Of a stretch of DNA of 18,376 nt, positions 6,085 through 13,158 are shown one piece after another (the first letter of the stretch is position 1; the number at the start of each line of letters is the position of its first letter). A program made the position numbers and the translations under genes. The notes below the pieces were generated by a model. It ran no database searches. It had not been told where the DNA came from and was given only the letters and a program-made list of their open reading frames with translations. The DNA comes from Clostridiales bacterium UBA6386 (lineage in GTDB: Bacteria > Bacillota > Clostridia > Oscillospirales > Oscillospiraceae). The stretch lies in the NCBI GenBank assembly GCA_002437585.1, contig DJQM01000028.1:1-18376 (forward strand), given 5' to 3'.

Positions 6085-6990
6085 ATGAAGGGTATCATTC
6101 TGGCCGGAGGCTCCGGCACCCGGCTGTATCCGCTGACGAAGGTCACCTCCAAGCAATTGCTCCCGGTTTACGACAAGCCCATGATCTACTATCCCCTGTC
6201 CACGCTGATGCTGGCGGGGATTCGGGACATTCTGATCATCTCCACCCCCACGGACACTCCCCGCTTCCAGGATCTTCTGGGGGACGGCAGCCACTTCGGT
6301 ATTCACTTAAGCTACGCCGTCCAGCCCAGCCCGGACGGTCTTGCCCAGGCCTTCCTCATCGGCGAGGAATTCATCGGCGGCGAGCCTTGCGCCATGGTGC
6401 TGGGGGACAACATTTTCTACGGCAGCGGCTTTTCCGGCATTCTCCGGCAGGCTCGGATAAACGCGGAAAACGGCCGGGCTACCATTTTCGGCTACTATGT
6501 CCCCGACCCGGAGCGGTTCGGCGTGGTGGAGTTTGACGACAACAACAGGGTCGTCTCCCTGGAGGAAAAGCCCGCCCAGCCCAAGAGCAGCTACGCCGTC
6601 ACCGGTCTGTACTTCTACCCCGCCGGGGTCTCCGCGAAAGCCAAGAAAGTACGCCCTTCCAAACGGGGAGAGCTGGAAATCACCACCCTGAACGACATGT
6701 ACTTACAATCTGGCATTCTGGACGTAAAGCTCTTCGGCCGGGGCTTTGCCTGGCTGGACACCGGCACCATGGAGAGCCTGCTGGAGGCGGCGGAGTTCGT
6801 CCATATGGTGGAAAAGCGGCAGGGTGTGAAAATTTCCGCCCCGGAGGAGATCGCCTATCGCTACGGCTGGATCTCCACGGAGGCGCTTCTGGAATCTGCC
6901 CAGGTCTACGGCAAGTCCCCCTACGGCCATCATCTGCGACAGGTGGCCCAGGATAAGTTCATCAGCTTCCGGGAAAACAAACAGGATTGA
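6085..6990 (+). CDS. rmlA: Glucose-1-phosphate thymidylyltransferase RmlA
   Basis: A 301-residue cytosolic nucleotidyltransferase of normal length. It joins dTTP and glucose-1-phosphate to give dTDP-glucose, the first step to dTDP-L-rhamnose and related 6-deoxysugars. The nucleotide-binding signature GGSGTR is at residues 8-13, followed by KQLLPVYDKPMIYYPLSTLM, and the sugar-binding VVSLEEKP and WLDTGT motifs are present. The ATG at 6085 has AAAGGAGA 6 bases upstream; an in-frame extension to 6052 has no ribosome binding site. It is the first gene of the run, 10 bases before rmlB. The long isoform (about 290-300 residues) has the allosteric C-terminal region common in rhamnose pathways. Confidence 0.96.
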   Translation: MKGIILAGGSGTRLYPLTKVTSKQLLPVYDKPMIYYPLSTLMLAGIRDILIISTPTDTPRFQDLLGDGSHFGIHLSYAVQPSPDGLAQAFLIGEEFIGGEPCAMVLGDNIFYGSGFSGILRQARINAENGRATIFGYYVPDPERFGVVEFDDNNRVVSLEEKPAQPKSSYAVTGLYFYPAGVSAKAKKVRPSKRGELEITTLNDMYLQSGILDVKLFGRGFAWLDTGTMESLLEAAEFVHMVEKRQGVKISAPEEIAYRYGWISTEALLESAQVYGKSPYGHHLRQVAQDKFISFRENKQD

Positions 6991-7000
6991 GGAAGAAATT

Positions 7001-8020
7001 ATGACGATTATCGTAACCGGCGGTGCCGGATTCATCGGCTCCAACTTTATTTTTCACATGCTGGGCAAGTATCCGGGCTACCGGATCGTCTGCCTGGACA
7101 AGCTGACCTACGCGGGGAACCTGTCCACCCTGGCTCCCGTAATGGAGAATCCCAATTTCCGGTTTGTAAAGCTGGATATCTGCGACCGGGATGGGGTTTG
7201 CAGGCTATTCGAGGAAGAACATCCGGACATGGTGGTAAATTTCGCGGCGGAAAGCCACGTTGACCGCTCCATCGAAAATCCTCAGGTGTTCCTGCAAACC
7301 AACATCCTGGGCACCCAGGTGCTGATGGATGCCTGCCGGAAGTACGGCATCACCCGCTACCACCAGGTCTCCACCGACGAGGTCTACGGCGACCTGCCTC
7401 TTGACCGGCCTGACCTGTTCTTCACCGAGGAGACCCCCATCCACACCAGCTCCCCCTACTCCGCCTCCAAGGCCAGCGCGGATCTGCTGGTGCTGGCCTA
7501 TCACCGAACCTACGGCCTGCCCGTGACCATCTCCCGCTGCTCCAACAACTACGGCCCCTACCATTTCCCGGAAAAGCTCATTCCCCTGATGATCGCCAAC
7601 GCCCTGAACGACAAGCCCCTGCCGGTTTACGGCCAGGGTCTGAACGTCCGGGACTGGCTGTATGTGGCGGATCACTGCAAGGCCATCGACCTGATTCTGC
7701 ACAAAGGGCGGGTAGGTGAAGTGTACAACATCGGCGGCCACAACGAAATGCGCAACATCGACATTGTGAAAATCATCTGCAAGGCTCTGGGCAAGCCCGA
7801 GAGCCTGATTACCTACGTCACCGACCGGAAGGGGCATGACATGCGCTACGCCATCGATCCGACGAAGATTCACAACGAGCTGGGCTGGCTGCCGGAGACC
7901 AAATTTGCCGACGGCATTCAGAAGACCATCCGGTGGTATCTGGACAACCGGGAGTGGTGGGAAACCATCCTTTCCGGGGAATATCAGGATTACTACGAGA
8001 AAATGTACGCAAATCGGTAA
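7001..8020 (+). CDS. rmlB: dTDP-glucose 4,6-dehydratase RmlB
   Basis: A 339-residue extended short-chain dehydrogenase of normal length. It converts dTDP-glucose to dTDP-4-keto-6-deoxyglucose using bound NAD. The Rossmann motif TGGAGFIGSN is at residues 6-15. The catalytic T125-D126-E127 triad (VSTDEVYGD) and the Tyr153-xxx-Lys157 pair (SPYSASKAS) are intact, and the family motif RCSNNYGPYHFPEKLIPLMI follows. GAGGAAG precedes the ATG by 5 bases. It lies between rmlA and a GT61 gene with short gaps (10 and 14 bases). Confidence 0.97.
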   Translation: MTIIVTGGAGFIGSNFIFHMLGKYPGYRIVCLDKLTYAGNLSTLAPVMENPNFRFVKLDICDRDGVCRLFEEEHPDMVVNFAAESHVDRSIENPQVFLQTNILGTQVLMDACRKYGITRYHQVSTDEVYGDLPLDRPDLFFTEETPIHTSSPYSASKASADLLVLAYHRTYGLPVTISRCSNNYGPYHFPEKLIPLMIANALNDKPLPVYGQGLNVRDWLYVADHCKAIDLILHKGRVGEVYNIGGHNEMRNIDIVKIICKALGKPESLITYVTDRKGHDMRYAIDPTKIHNELGWLPETKFADGIQKTIRWYLDNREWWETILSGEYQDYYEKMYANR

Positions 8021-8034
8021 AGGCAGGCGTTCCC

Positions 8035-9318
8035 ATGTATCAACTCAACGACAACTATCTGCGCCCGAAGAAGGCCGCGTGGCTGCGCCGGATGTACGCT
8101 ACTCCCTTTGAAATGCGGGAGGATTTGCGCCTCTGGCAGGGAGAGAATGCCACGGTGCTGCCCCTGCGGCCCATCGGCGGCGAGGGCGTACTCTTCGGCC
8201 GGGGCGGCGTTGTGGACGAAGCGGGTCAGTATGTGGAGCTGTCCGGCATTCCCACCCGGATCTGGAACGGCTATCCCTTTGAAACGGTGGAATATCGGGA
8301 CGAAAAGGTGGTCTACTGCGGGTATCTTGTGAACCACTGGGGTCATTTTCTGGTGGAGGCTGTCACCCGGCTGTGGTACGCCCTGGAGAATCCAGACGCG
8401 GATAAGTACGTTTTCTTCCTGAAAGAAGGAGAAAACCGGGAAATTGGCGGCAATTACCGGGAATTTCTGAAGCTGCTCGGCATCTGGGACAAGGTGGAGA
8501 TCATTTCCGCTCCCACTACCTACCGGGAAGTGACCGTGCCGGAAATTGCCTTCCGGTGCATGGAATTCTACAGTCCCAAATTCCTGGAAATTTTCGACGC
8601 GGTGGCTTCCCATGCGGCTCCGGAGCCGGACTGGGTGCCGGAACGTAAAATTTTCTTCACCCGCACCAGCTTCTACAAAGGAAATCACTTTGAGTTCGGC
8701 GGCGAGGCCCTGGACAATTTCTTCGCGCGCAACGGCTACGCAGTGCTCCACCCGGAGAACCTCAGCCTTTCCCGGATGATTTACCTCATCCGCAACGCCC
8801 AGGTGGTGGCGACCCTCTCCGGCTCCGCCCAGCACAATATGCTCTTCGCCAAAAACGGGCAGAAGCACCTGATTCTGGAGCGGCTGGTCATCAACGTGGA
8901 TTACCAGGTGAGCATCAACCAAATGCGGGAGCTGGACGTGACCCCCATTGACGCTAACTTCCACCTGTACACCGTGGACACCGTAGGGCCTCTGATGCTG
9001 GGCTGCAACCACATTCTGGAAAAATATATTTCGGACAATGGTCTTCAGCCGCCGGATGAAATTTACCGAAGCAAACAGTACCGTGACCAGTGCTTCAAGG
9101 CCTACATGGCCTCCTATCAGGACAACTACCGCTACCGCTGGCACATGGAGCCCTGGTATCCCGTCATCGCCGACTCCCTGTACGAGGCCTATGAGGACAA
9201 TTACCCCTATTTCAAGGAATATCTGGACGGGAACCGGCCCTTCCTGAAAGAGCACTATTTCCAGATTCACTATTGGAAGCAGTTTCTCAAGCGGCTGCTT
9301 CACTATCAAGGAGCATGA
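8035..9318 (+). CDS. GT61 (DUF563) family glycosyltransferase, copy 1
   Basis: A 427-residue protein without signal peptide or clear membrane segment, so probably cytosolic. Family 61 features are HWGHFLVEAVTRLW at residues 101-114 and the acceptor/nucleotide-sugar loop LSGSAQHNMLF at 261-271. The latter is preceded by FFARNGYAVLHPENLSLSRM, which matches the usual GF-PE-S-EQ pattern. The C-terminal ~100 residues are aromatic-rich (YRYRWHMEPWYP, HYWKQFLKRLL) and shared with copy 2. The ATG at 8035 follows AGGCAGG; the open frame back to 7933 overlaps rmlB. Its place between rmlB and rmlC suggests it adds a sugar made by, or attached next to the product of, this pathway. Donor and acceptor are unknown. 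Confidence 0.85.
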   Translation: MYQLNDNYLRPKKAAWLRRMYATPFEMREDLRLWQGENATVLPLRPIGGEGVLFGRGGVVDEAGQYVELSGIPTRIWNGYPFETVEYRDEKVVYCGYLVNHWGHFLVEAVTRLWYALENPDADKYVFFLKEGENREIGGNYREFLKLLGIWDKVEIISAPTTYREVTVPEIAFRCMEFYSPKFLEIFDAVASHAAPEPDWVPERKIFFTRTSFYKGNHFEFGGEALDNFFARNGYAVLHPENLSLSRMIYLIRNAQVVATLSGSAQHNMLFAKNGQKHLILERLVINVDYQVSINQMRELDVTPIDANFHLYTVDTVGPLMLGCNHILEKYISDNGLQPPDEIYRSKQYRDQCFKAYMASYQDNYRYRWHMEPWYPVIADSLYEAYEDNYPYFKEYLDGNRPFLKEHYFQIHYWKQFLKRLLHYQGA

Positions 9319-9320
9319 TA

Positions 9321-9920
9321 ATGGGACAGATCAAGGTCACAAAGGTCCCCATTGCGGGGCTGTATATCATTGAGCCAACCGTCCACGGGGATTCCCGGGG
9401 CTATTTTATGGAAACCTACAACCAGAGGGATATGACAGAGGCCGGGCTGGACATGGCCTTCGTCCAGGACAACCAGAGCATGTCCGTCAAGGGCGTGCTC
9501 CGGGGCCTGCACACCCAGAAAAAGCACCCCCAGGGCAAGCTGGTACGGGTCATCCGGGGGGCGGTGTACGACGTGGCCGTGGATGTCCGGGAAGGCTCCC
9601 CGACCTACGGCCAGTGGTTCGGCATCGAGCTGAGCGAGGAAAACAAGAAGCAGTTCTACGTCTCCCCGGGCTTTGCCCACGGCTTTCTGGTACTCTCCGA
9701 CACCGCGGAATTCTGCTACAAGGTGACGGATTTTTACCACCCGGAGGACGAGCTGGGCTTTGCCTGGAACGATCCGGACATCGGCGTTCGCTGGCTCGGG
9801 GTGACGGGCACGTACCAAGGCACTGCCAGTGCCGACGGCTACACTCTGCCGGACGGAACGCCCCTGAAGCTCAGCGACAAGGATCAGCGTCTGCTTCCTC
9901 TGAAGCATACGAAAAGGTGA
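9321..9920 (+). CDS. rmlC: dTDP-4-dehydrorhamnose 3,5-epimerase RmlC
   Basis: A 199-residue cupin enzyme of normal length that epimerises C3 and C5 of dTDP-4-keto-6-deoxyglucose. Visible catalytic features are RGLH with His64, the QGKLVRVIRG stretch with Lys73, and the FYVSPGFAHGFLVLSD and DFYHPEDELGFAWNDP blocks. The ATG at 9321 is preferred over the ATG at 9315 because AAGGAG at 9308-9313 gives 7 bases of spacing to 9321 but only one to 9315. The gene starts 2 bases after copy 1 of the GT61 gene ends. The next step, reduction by RmlD, has no gene in this operon. Confidence 0.96.
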   Translation: MGQIKVTKVPIAGLYIIEPTVHGDSRGYFMETYNQRDMTEAGLDMAFVQDNQSMSVKGVLRGLHTQKKHPQGKLVRVIRGAVYDVAVDVREGSPTYGQWFGIELSEENKKQFYVSPGFAHGFLVLSDTAEFCYKVTDFYHPEDELGFAWNDPDIGVRWLGVTGTYQGTASADGYTLPDGTPLKLSDKDQRLLPLKHTKR

Positions 9921-9924
9921 GTAC

Positions 9925-11196
9925 ATGGAGATTCAATATCAATATCTCCGTCCGGAGAAGGCGAAGGCTCTCCAGAAATGGGTCACAGACCCGGTGGAGG
10001 TTCGGGAAAACCCCAACGTACCGGCTCTGGAGAACGCCACCGTTTATCCCCTGCGCCGGGGCTTCGGGCTGCTTTTCGGCAAGGGCGGCGTTCTGGACGA
10101 AATGGGCAATTATGTTTCGGAATCCGGCATTCCCGGCCGGGTGGAGGGGACTTACCCCATCGAAAATGCGGAATACCGGGACGAAAAGGTGGTCTACTGC
10201 GGCTATCTTGTAAAGCACTGGGGACATTTTCTCATTGAGGGCGTTACCCGGCTGTGGTATTTCCTGGAAAACGACCCAACCGTTGACAAATACGTCTACT
10301 TCGTGGACGAAAATGAGGAGCGGGAAATCAGGGGCAATTTCCGCCGGTTTCTGGAGCTTTTGGGCATCTGGGACAGGCTGGAGATTATTTCCCGGCCCGT
10401 GCGCTATCGACAGGTTTTGATCCCGGAGCTGGGCATTCATATGCGCAGTGCCTACACTCCGAAGCTTTTGCGGGTCTTCGACACCGTGGCGGAGCGTATC
10501 GCCGTCGATCCTGCCTGGAAGGCCGATGAGAAGATTTATTTCAGCCGGAGCAAACTGCGGAAAGCCAGCTTGTTCGAGTGCGGCGGGGATCTGCTGGACG
10601 ATTTTTTCGCCCGAAACGGCTATGCCCTGCTCTATCCGGAAACCCTTTCCCTGGATGAAATGATTTTCCGCATTCGCTCAGCCCGCCTGGTGGCTTCCCT
10701 GTCCGGGTCGCTGCCCCACAATATGCTGTTCGCCAGAAGCGGGCAGCAACTGGAAATTGCGGAGCGGCTGGTGCTGAACATCGACAATCAGGTGGATGTG
10801 AACCGGATCCGGAACCTGAACGTGACTTACATCGACGCTCACTACCCCATCTACCCCGTGGATTTCACCGGCCCCATCGTCATGGGCTTCACCCCGGAGC
10901 TGGCTCGGTTCGCTGCCGATCGGGGTTATCAGCCCCCGGACGGAAAATTTCTGACAAAGAAATACAAAAAGCAGTGCTTTGTACACTATATGAAGGCATA
11001 TTCCGACCTCTACCGGTACAACTGGTTTGAGGAAGACTGGTACGCCCCCTTCGCCGCCTCCCTCTACGAGGGCTTCCGGGCGGGACACGCATTCTTCGGC
11101 GAATACCTGGACGGAAAAGCTCCCTTCCGCTGGCACCATTATCTGGAATTTCATTACTGGAAGCAGCTTGTGAAGAAGCTGCTGAAAAAGGCATGA
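9925..11196 (+). CDS. GT61 (DUF563) family glycosyltransferase, copy 2
   Basis: A 423-residue paralogue of the gene at 8035-9318, alignable end to end. Shared landmarks include the N-terminal YLRPEKA, EYRDEKVVYCGYLV followed by HWGHFLIEGVTRLW (HWGHFL at residues 98-103), ARNGYALLYPETLSL, SLSGSLPHNMLF, and the C-terminal QPPD, YMKAYSDLYRYNW and FHYWKQLVKKLL segments. No membrane segment is seen. It begins 4 bases after rmlC with AAAAGGTGAG as ribosome binding site and is the last gene before a terminator. The two enzymes likely make successive or alternative linkages in one glycan, which is inference; donor sugars are not determined. Confidence 0.85.
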   Translation: MEIQYQYLRPEKAKALQKWVTDPVEVRENPNVPALENATVYPLRRGFGLLFGKGGVLDEMGNYVSESGIPGRVEGTYPIENAEYRDEKVVYCGYLVKHWGHFLIEGVTRLWYFLENDPTVDKYVYFVDENEEREIRGNFRRFLELLGIWDRLEIISRPVRYRQVLIPELGIHMRSAYTPKLLRVFDTVAERIAVDPAWKADEKIYFSRSKLRKASLFECGGDLLDDFFARNGYALLYPETLSLDEMIFRIRSARLVASLSGSLPHNMLFARSGQQLEIAERLVLNIDNQVDVNRIRNLNVTYIDAHYPIYPVDFTGPIVMGFTPELARFAADRGYQPPDGKFLTKKYKKQCFVHYMKAYSDLYRYNWFEEDWYAPFAASLYEGFRAGHAFFGEYLDGKAPFRWHHYLEFHYWKQLVKKLLKKA

Positions 11197-11216
11197 CCGG
11201 TTTGGTCATGCCTTTT
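11185..11216. terminator. Bidirectional terminator between GT61 copy 2 and the membrane protein
   Basis: The stem GGCATGACC (11190-11198) pairs with GGTCATGCC (11204-11212) around a 5-base loop. It has AAAAA on the left (11185-11189) and TTTT on the right (11213-11216), so both strands see a stem followed by U. It overlaps the stop codon of GT61 copy 2 (11194-11196). Confidence 0.88.
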
Positions 11217-11217
11217 C

Positions 11218-11616
11218 TCAATATTTCTTTTGCAGCACCAGGTAGCAAACCCAGTACAGCACCATAATGCCGCAGACGCTGAAGGCCGCGGCCTGGCACA
11301 GAAGGTCTTGTCCCAGAAGCTTCAGAGCAATGGAGGCAACCGCCGCGATCATCACATACAGATACCCCGCCCAGGCCCAGGCCTTGTTGGCCAGGAACCG
11401 GTTCCGTTCGTCATGGCTCGCCGTGTCCACCTTGGCTCGGTAGTCCGCCGACCGCCGATACTGAATGTACCTGGCAATTTGCAGCACGCCCACCACCGCA
11501 ACGGCCACGCCCATGCTGCCCCAGTACTCCTCCACCAGACCCGCCGCCCGGCATCCGGCCAGCACGGCACCCAAAATGATCCAGAAAACACTTAAAAACA
11601 CTCTGAAGTTTTTCAT
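11218..11616 (-). CDS. Four-helix integral membrane protein paired with an XRE regulator
   Basis: A 132-residue protein with four predicted membrane helices, at residues about 4-22, 31-53, 78-101 and 108-128. A cytoplasmic loop between helices 2 and 3 carries YRAKVDTASHDERNRFLANKA. Small membrane proteins with a similar DERN..KA loop next to an XRE regulator are common in Firmicutes; the arrangement resembles DUF2178-type proteins, but I am not certain of the family. The ATG at 11614-11616 overlaps the regulator's stop codon by 4 bases (ATGA), with a GAGGAGG ribosome binding site inside the regulator's last codons, so translation is coupled. Function unknown. Confidence 0.75.
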   Translation of the reverse strand: MKNFRVFLSVFWIILGAVLAGCRAAGLVEEYWGSMGVAVAVVGVLQIARYIQYRRSADYRAKVDTASHDERNRFLANKAWAWAGYLYVMIAAVASIALKLLGQDLLCQAAAFSVCGIMVLYWVCYLVLQKKY

Positions 11617-11819
11617 TTTGCTTCCTCCTCGTCAAATAGGAACACTTCCTCAATGGTCATGCCGAAATACACGGCAATTTTGTGCGCCAGGAAAATCGAC
11701 GGATTATATCGGCCGGTTTCCAGGGAGCTGATGGTCTGCCGGGAGACCCCCAGAGCCTTGGCAAATTCCTCCTGCCGGATTCCCCTGCCCTTGCGAATTT
11801 CCTCGATTCGATTCTTCAA
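11613..11819 (-). CDS. Small XRE-family regulator (YozG-like)
   Basis: A 68-residue Cro/CI-type DNA-binding protein filled by one helix-turn-helix: IRKGRGIRQEEFAKALGVSR, then QTISSLETGRYNPSIFLAHK, then IAVYFGMTIEEVFLFDEEE. This is the typical short regulator pattern beside small membrane proteins in Firmicutes. The start codon is ATG at 11817-11819, with AGGATG upstream. It heads a two-gene unit overlapping the membrane protein gene by 4 bases. A palindrome at 11838-11859 overlaps the predicted transcript start, so autorepression is likely. Confidence 0.85.
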   Translation of the reverse strand: MKNRIEEIRKGRGIRQEEFAKALGVSRQTISSLETGRYNPSIFLAHKIAVYFGMTIEEVFLFDEEEAK

Positions 11820-11837
11820 AGCACCACATCCTTTGTC

Positions 11838-11862
11838 AATGTAAAGCTAGCTTGACATTATA
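11838..11862 (-). promoter_or_regulatory. Promoter -10 and overlapping palindrome of the XRE/membrane protein unit
   Basis: On the minus strand TATAAT (11857-11862) is a perfect -10; the best -35 candidate (TTGATA at 11883-11888) has a long 20-base spacer, so basal activity may be weak or activated. A palindrome at 11838-11859 has outer arms AATGT and ACATT and inner core AAGCTAGCTT, with one mismatched pair. It covers the -10 edge and the start point, as expected of an autorepressor site. Confidence 0.6.
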
Positions 11863-11921
11863 ATAGCACTGTCCGATAGAAATATCAAGCGTGTTTTACA
11901 TTTTTTTGTGAAAGAAAGGCT

Positions 11922-11962
11922 GCCATTGGTGGCCAGCGTAAGCACTGGTTCCCAATGACAGC
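11922..11962. repeat. Diverged REP-like hairpin after the exonuclease gene
   Basis: CATTGG...CCAG (11924-11935) and CTGG...CCAATG (11944-11957) form an imperfect stem around a short loop; the right arm, CACTGGTTCCCAATGACAG, closely matches the right arm of the repeats at 13093 and 15317. On the minus strand the hairpin follows the exonuclease stop and may serve as a weak terminator (CCTTTCTTTC follows). Confidence 0.6.
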
Positions 11963-11977
11963 GTAATGATTGCCAGA

Positions 11978-12961
11978 TTACTCCTGCCGGGGGGCGGCTC
12001 TTCTGCGGCGACGGCGGCGGGGACGGGCAGCCGCTTCCTCCGGCTCCGCCTTCTCCGCCCGACGGGCGTAGGCCTCCGCCGCCTCGGAGGTGGCCTCGTA
12101 GGTCAGGCGGCTGACCCGGACGGTGCCGTCCTCCTGGTTCGACAGCCGCACCCGGATCAGGAATTTCCCGTGCTCCGGGCAAGCCGCCAGATCCATGTAC
12201 CGGTGTCCGGGCTGGGCAAACCACCGGGAGCCAAGCATACGGCTTCCGCAGACCGGACACAGATTTTCCTCCCCGGCCATGGCTCCCAGAGCCGCATACT
12301 TGTCCGGGTAGTCGTAGAACACCTTCCGGGCAATGCAGCCGGGAAGCTCGGCCCCATGGAAGCCGTTTTCGTGGCTTTTCAGAGCCTCATCATATTCCCG
12401 CATTCCCTTCCGCAAGTCCAGCCGGACACAGATCAGAGCCGTGTGGTAAGCGTCGCCCAGCGCGTCGTGGGCAGGCCGGGTGGCCTCGATGCCCAGAGTC
12501 TCCATGGCGGTTTTCAGAGCCTTCTGGGAATTGGAGCCGTCGGTCTGGGCGTTGAAAATCATCTGGACGTTGTACCACCGCTGGGTAAATCCCGTGTCCA
12601 GGCCGAAAAGCTGGAGATTTTCCCGGAGAATACCGATGTCGTCAAAGCCCCAGGTCAGAAATACGATGTCCTCGCCGCACCAGGCAAGAAACCGCTCCAC
12701 GGCCTCCGGAAAGGGCACGCCCTCGTCCCGGAGCCGGTTTTCCTTGATGCCTGTGAGCTTGCTGACCCGGCGGTTCAGGTGCCGGTAGAATTTGGGGCGC
12801 ACCATGATCTGGAATTCATCAGCCACCTGCTCCGCCTCCGTCACCCGGACGGCGCCAATCTGGATAATTTCTCCCCGAATCTGTACCGGGAGCACCTTCT
12901 TCGAGGAGGGGGAACCGGGCCAGGGCTGGTTCCACTCCATATCCAAAACGATATAATCCAT
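11978..12961 (-). CDS. DEDDh-type 3'-5' exonuclease with C-terminal zinc-finger-like region
   Basis: A 327-residue protein. Residues 1-180 are an RNase T/DnaQ-like exonuclease fold with all five DEDDh residues visible: D7 and E9 (VLDMEW), D107/D108 (WGFDDIGIL), H165 and D170 (HDALGD). It would remove nucleotides from the 3' end of RNA or DNA. The C-terminal part adds C235-x2-C238 and C261-x2-H264, a possible zinc site, and an Arg-rich tail (RPRRRRRRRAAPR), both suggesting nucleic acid contact. Length and architecture fit an ERI-1/KapD-like family rather than a polymerase III subunit. The ATG at 12959-12961 has AGAGG upstream; the longer open frame crosses the promoter and the nagB terminator. 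Own promoter, monocistronic. Confidence 0.87.
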   Translation of the reverse strand: MDYIVLDMEWNQPWPGSPSSKKVLPVQIRGEIIQIGAVRVTEAEQVADEFQIMVRPKFYRHLNRRVSKLTGIKENRLRDEGVPFPEAVERFLAWCGEDIVFLTWGFDDIGILRENLQLFGLDTGFTQRWYNVQMIFNAQTDGSNSQKALKTAMETLGIEATRPAHDALGDAYHTALICVRLDLRKGMREYDEALKSHENGFHGAELPGCIARKVFYDYPDKYAALGAMAGEENLCPVCGSRMLGSRWFAQPGHRYMDLAACPEHGKFLIRVRLSNQEDGTVRVSRLTYEATSEAAEAYARRAEKAEPEEAAARPRRRRRRRAAPRQE

Positions 12962-12991
12962 GTAAAAACCTCTGTAACGCGTATTTTTTCT

Positions 12992-13020
12992 ATCATACCA
13001 CACCGGGCGGCTTCTGTAAA
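12992..13020 (-). promoter_or_regulatory. Predicted promoter of the exonuclease gene
   Basis: On the minus strand, -35 TTTACA (13015-13020), 17 bases and -10 TATGAT (12992-12997). It lies directly after the nagB terminator. Confidence 0.7.
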
Positions 13021-13024
13021 CAGG

Positions 13025-13056
13025 AAAAACGCCCGGAGAAGACGCTCCGGGCGTTT
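13025..13056 (-). terminator. Rho-independent terminator of nagB
   Basis: On the minus strand a perfect 12-bp stem (arms 13045-13056 and 13027-13038) around a 6-base loop ends in a TTTTT run (13025-13029 reversed). It lies about 100 bases after the nagB stop codon, with a REP-like hairpin in between. Confidence 0.85.
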
Positions 13057-13092
13057 GGTTGTCATAAGACACGACAGATTCTGCGTCTGACC

Positions 13093-13150
13093 GGGGGATT
13101 GCCGCACCAGTCTGACTGGTTCGCAATGACAGCTTGCATCTGACAGATGC
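13093..13150. repeat. REP-like hairpin element, compact copy
   Basis: GGGGGATTGCCGCACCAGT (13093-13111) faces ACTGGTTCGCAATGACAG (13115-13132), giving a stem ACCAGT-CTG-ACTGGT with outer ATTGC/GCAAT pairing. An adjacent palindrome GCATCTGACAGATGC (13136-13150) follows. Related copies lie at 11922, 15317 and 18354. The form GATTGCC...GCAATGACA resembles the widespread TCATTGCGA...GGCAATC type of dispersed bacterial repeat. Confidence 0.75.
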
Positions 13151-13158
13151 TTGAAGTC

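Noticed and set aside
7993..9309. A 438-codon open frame antisense to GT61 copy 1.
   Set aside because: The plus-strand frame has family motifs and operon spacing. The antisense product has no recognisable domain and no ribosome binding site.
11966..13090. A long plus-strand open frame opposite the exonuclease gene.
   Set aside because: The minus-strand protein has all DEDDh residues, a promoter and a start site, and the plus-strand product has no family features.
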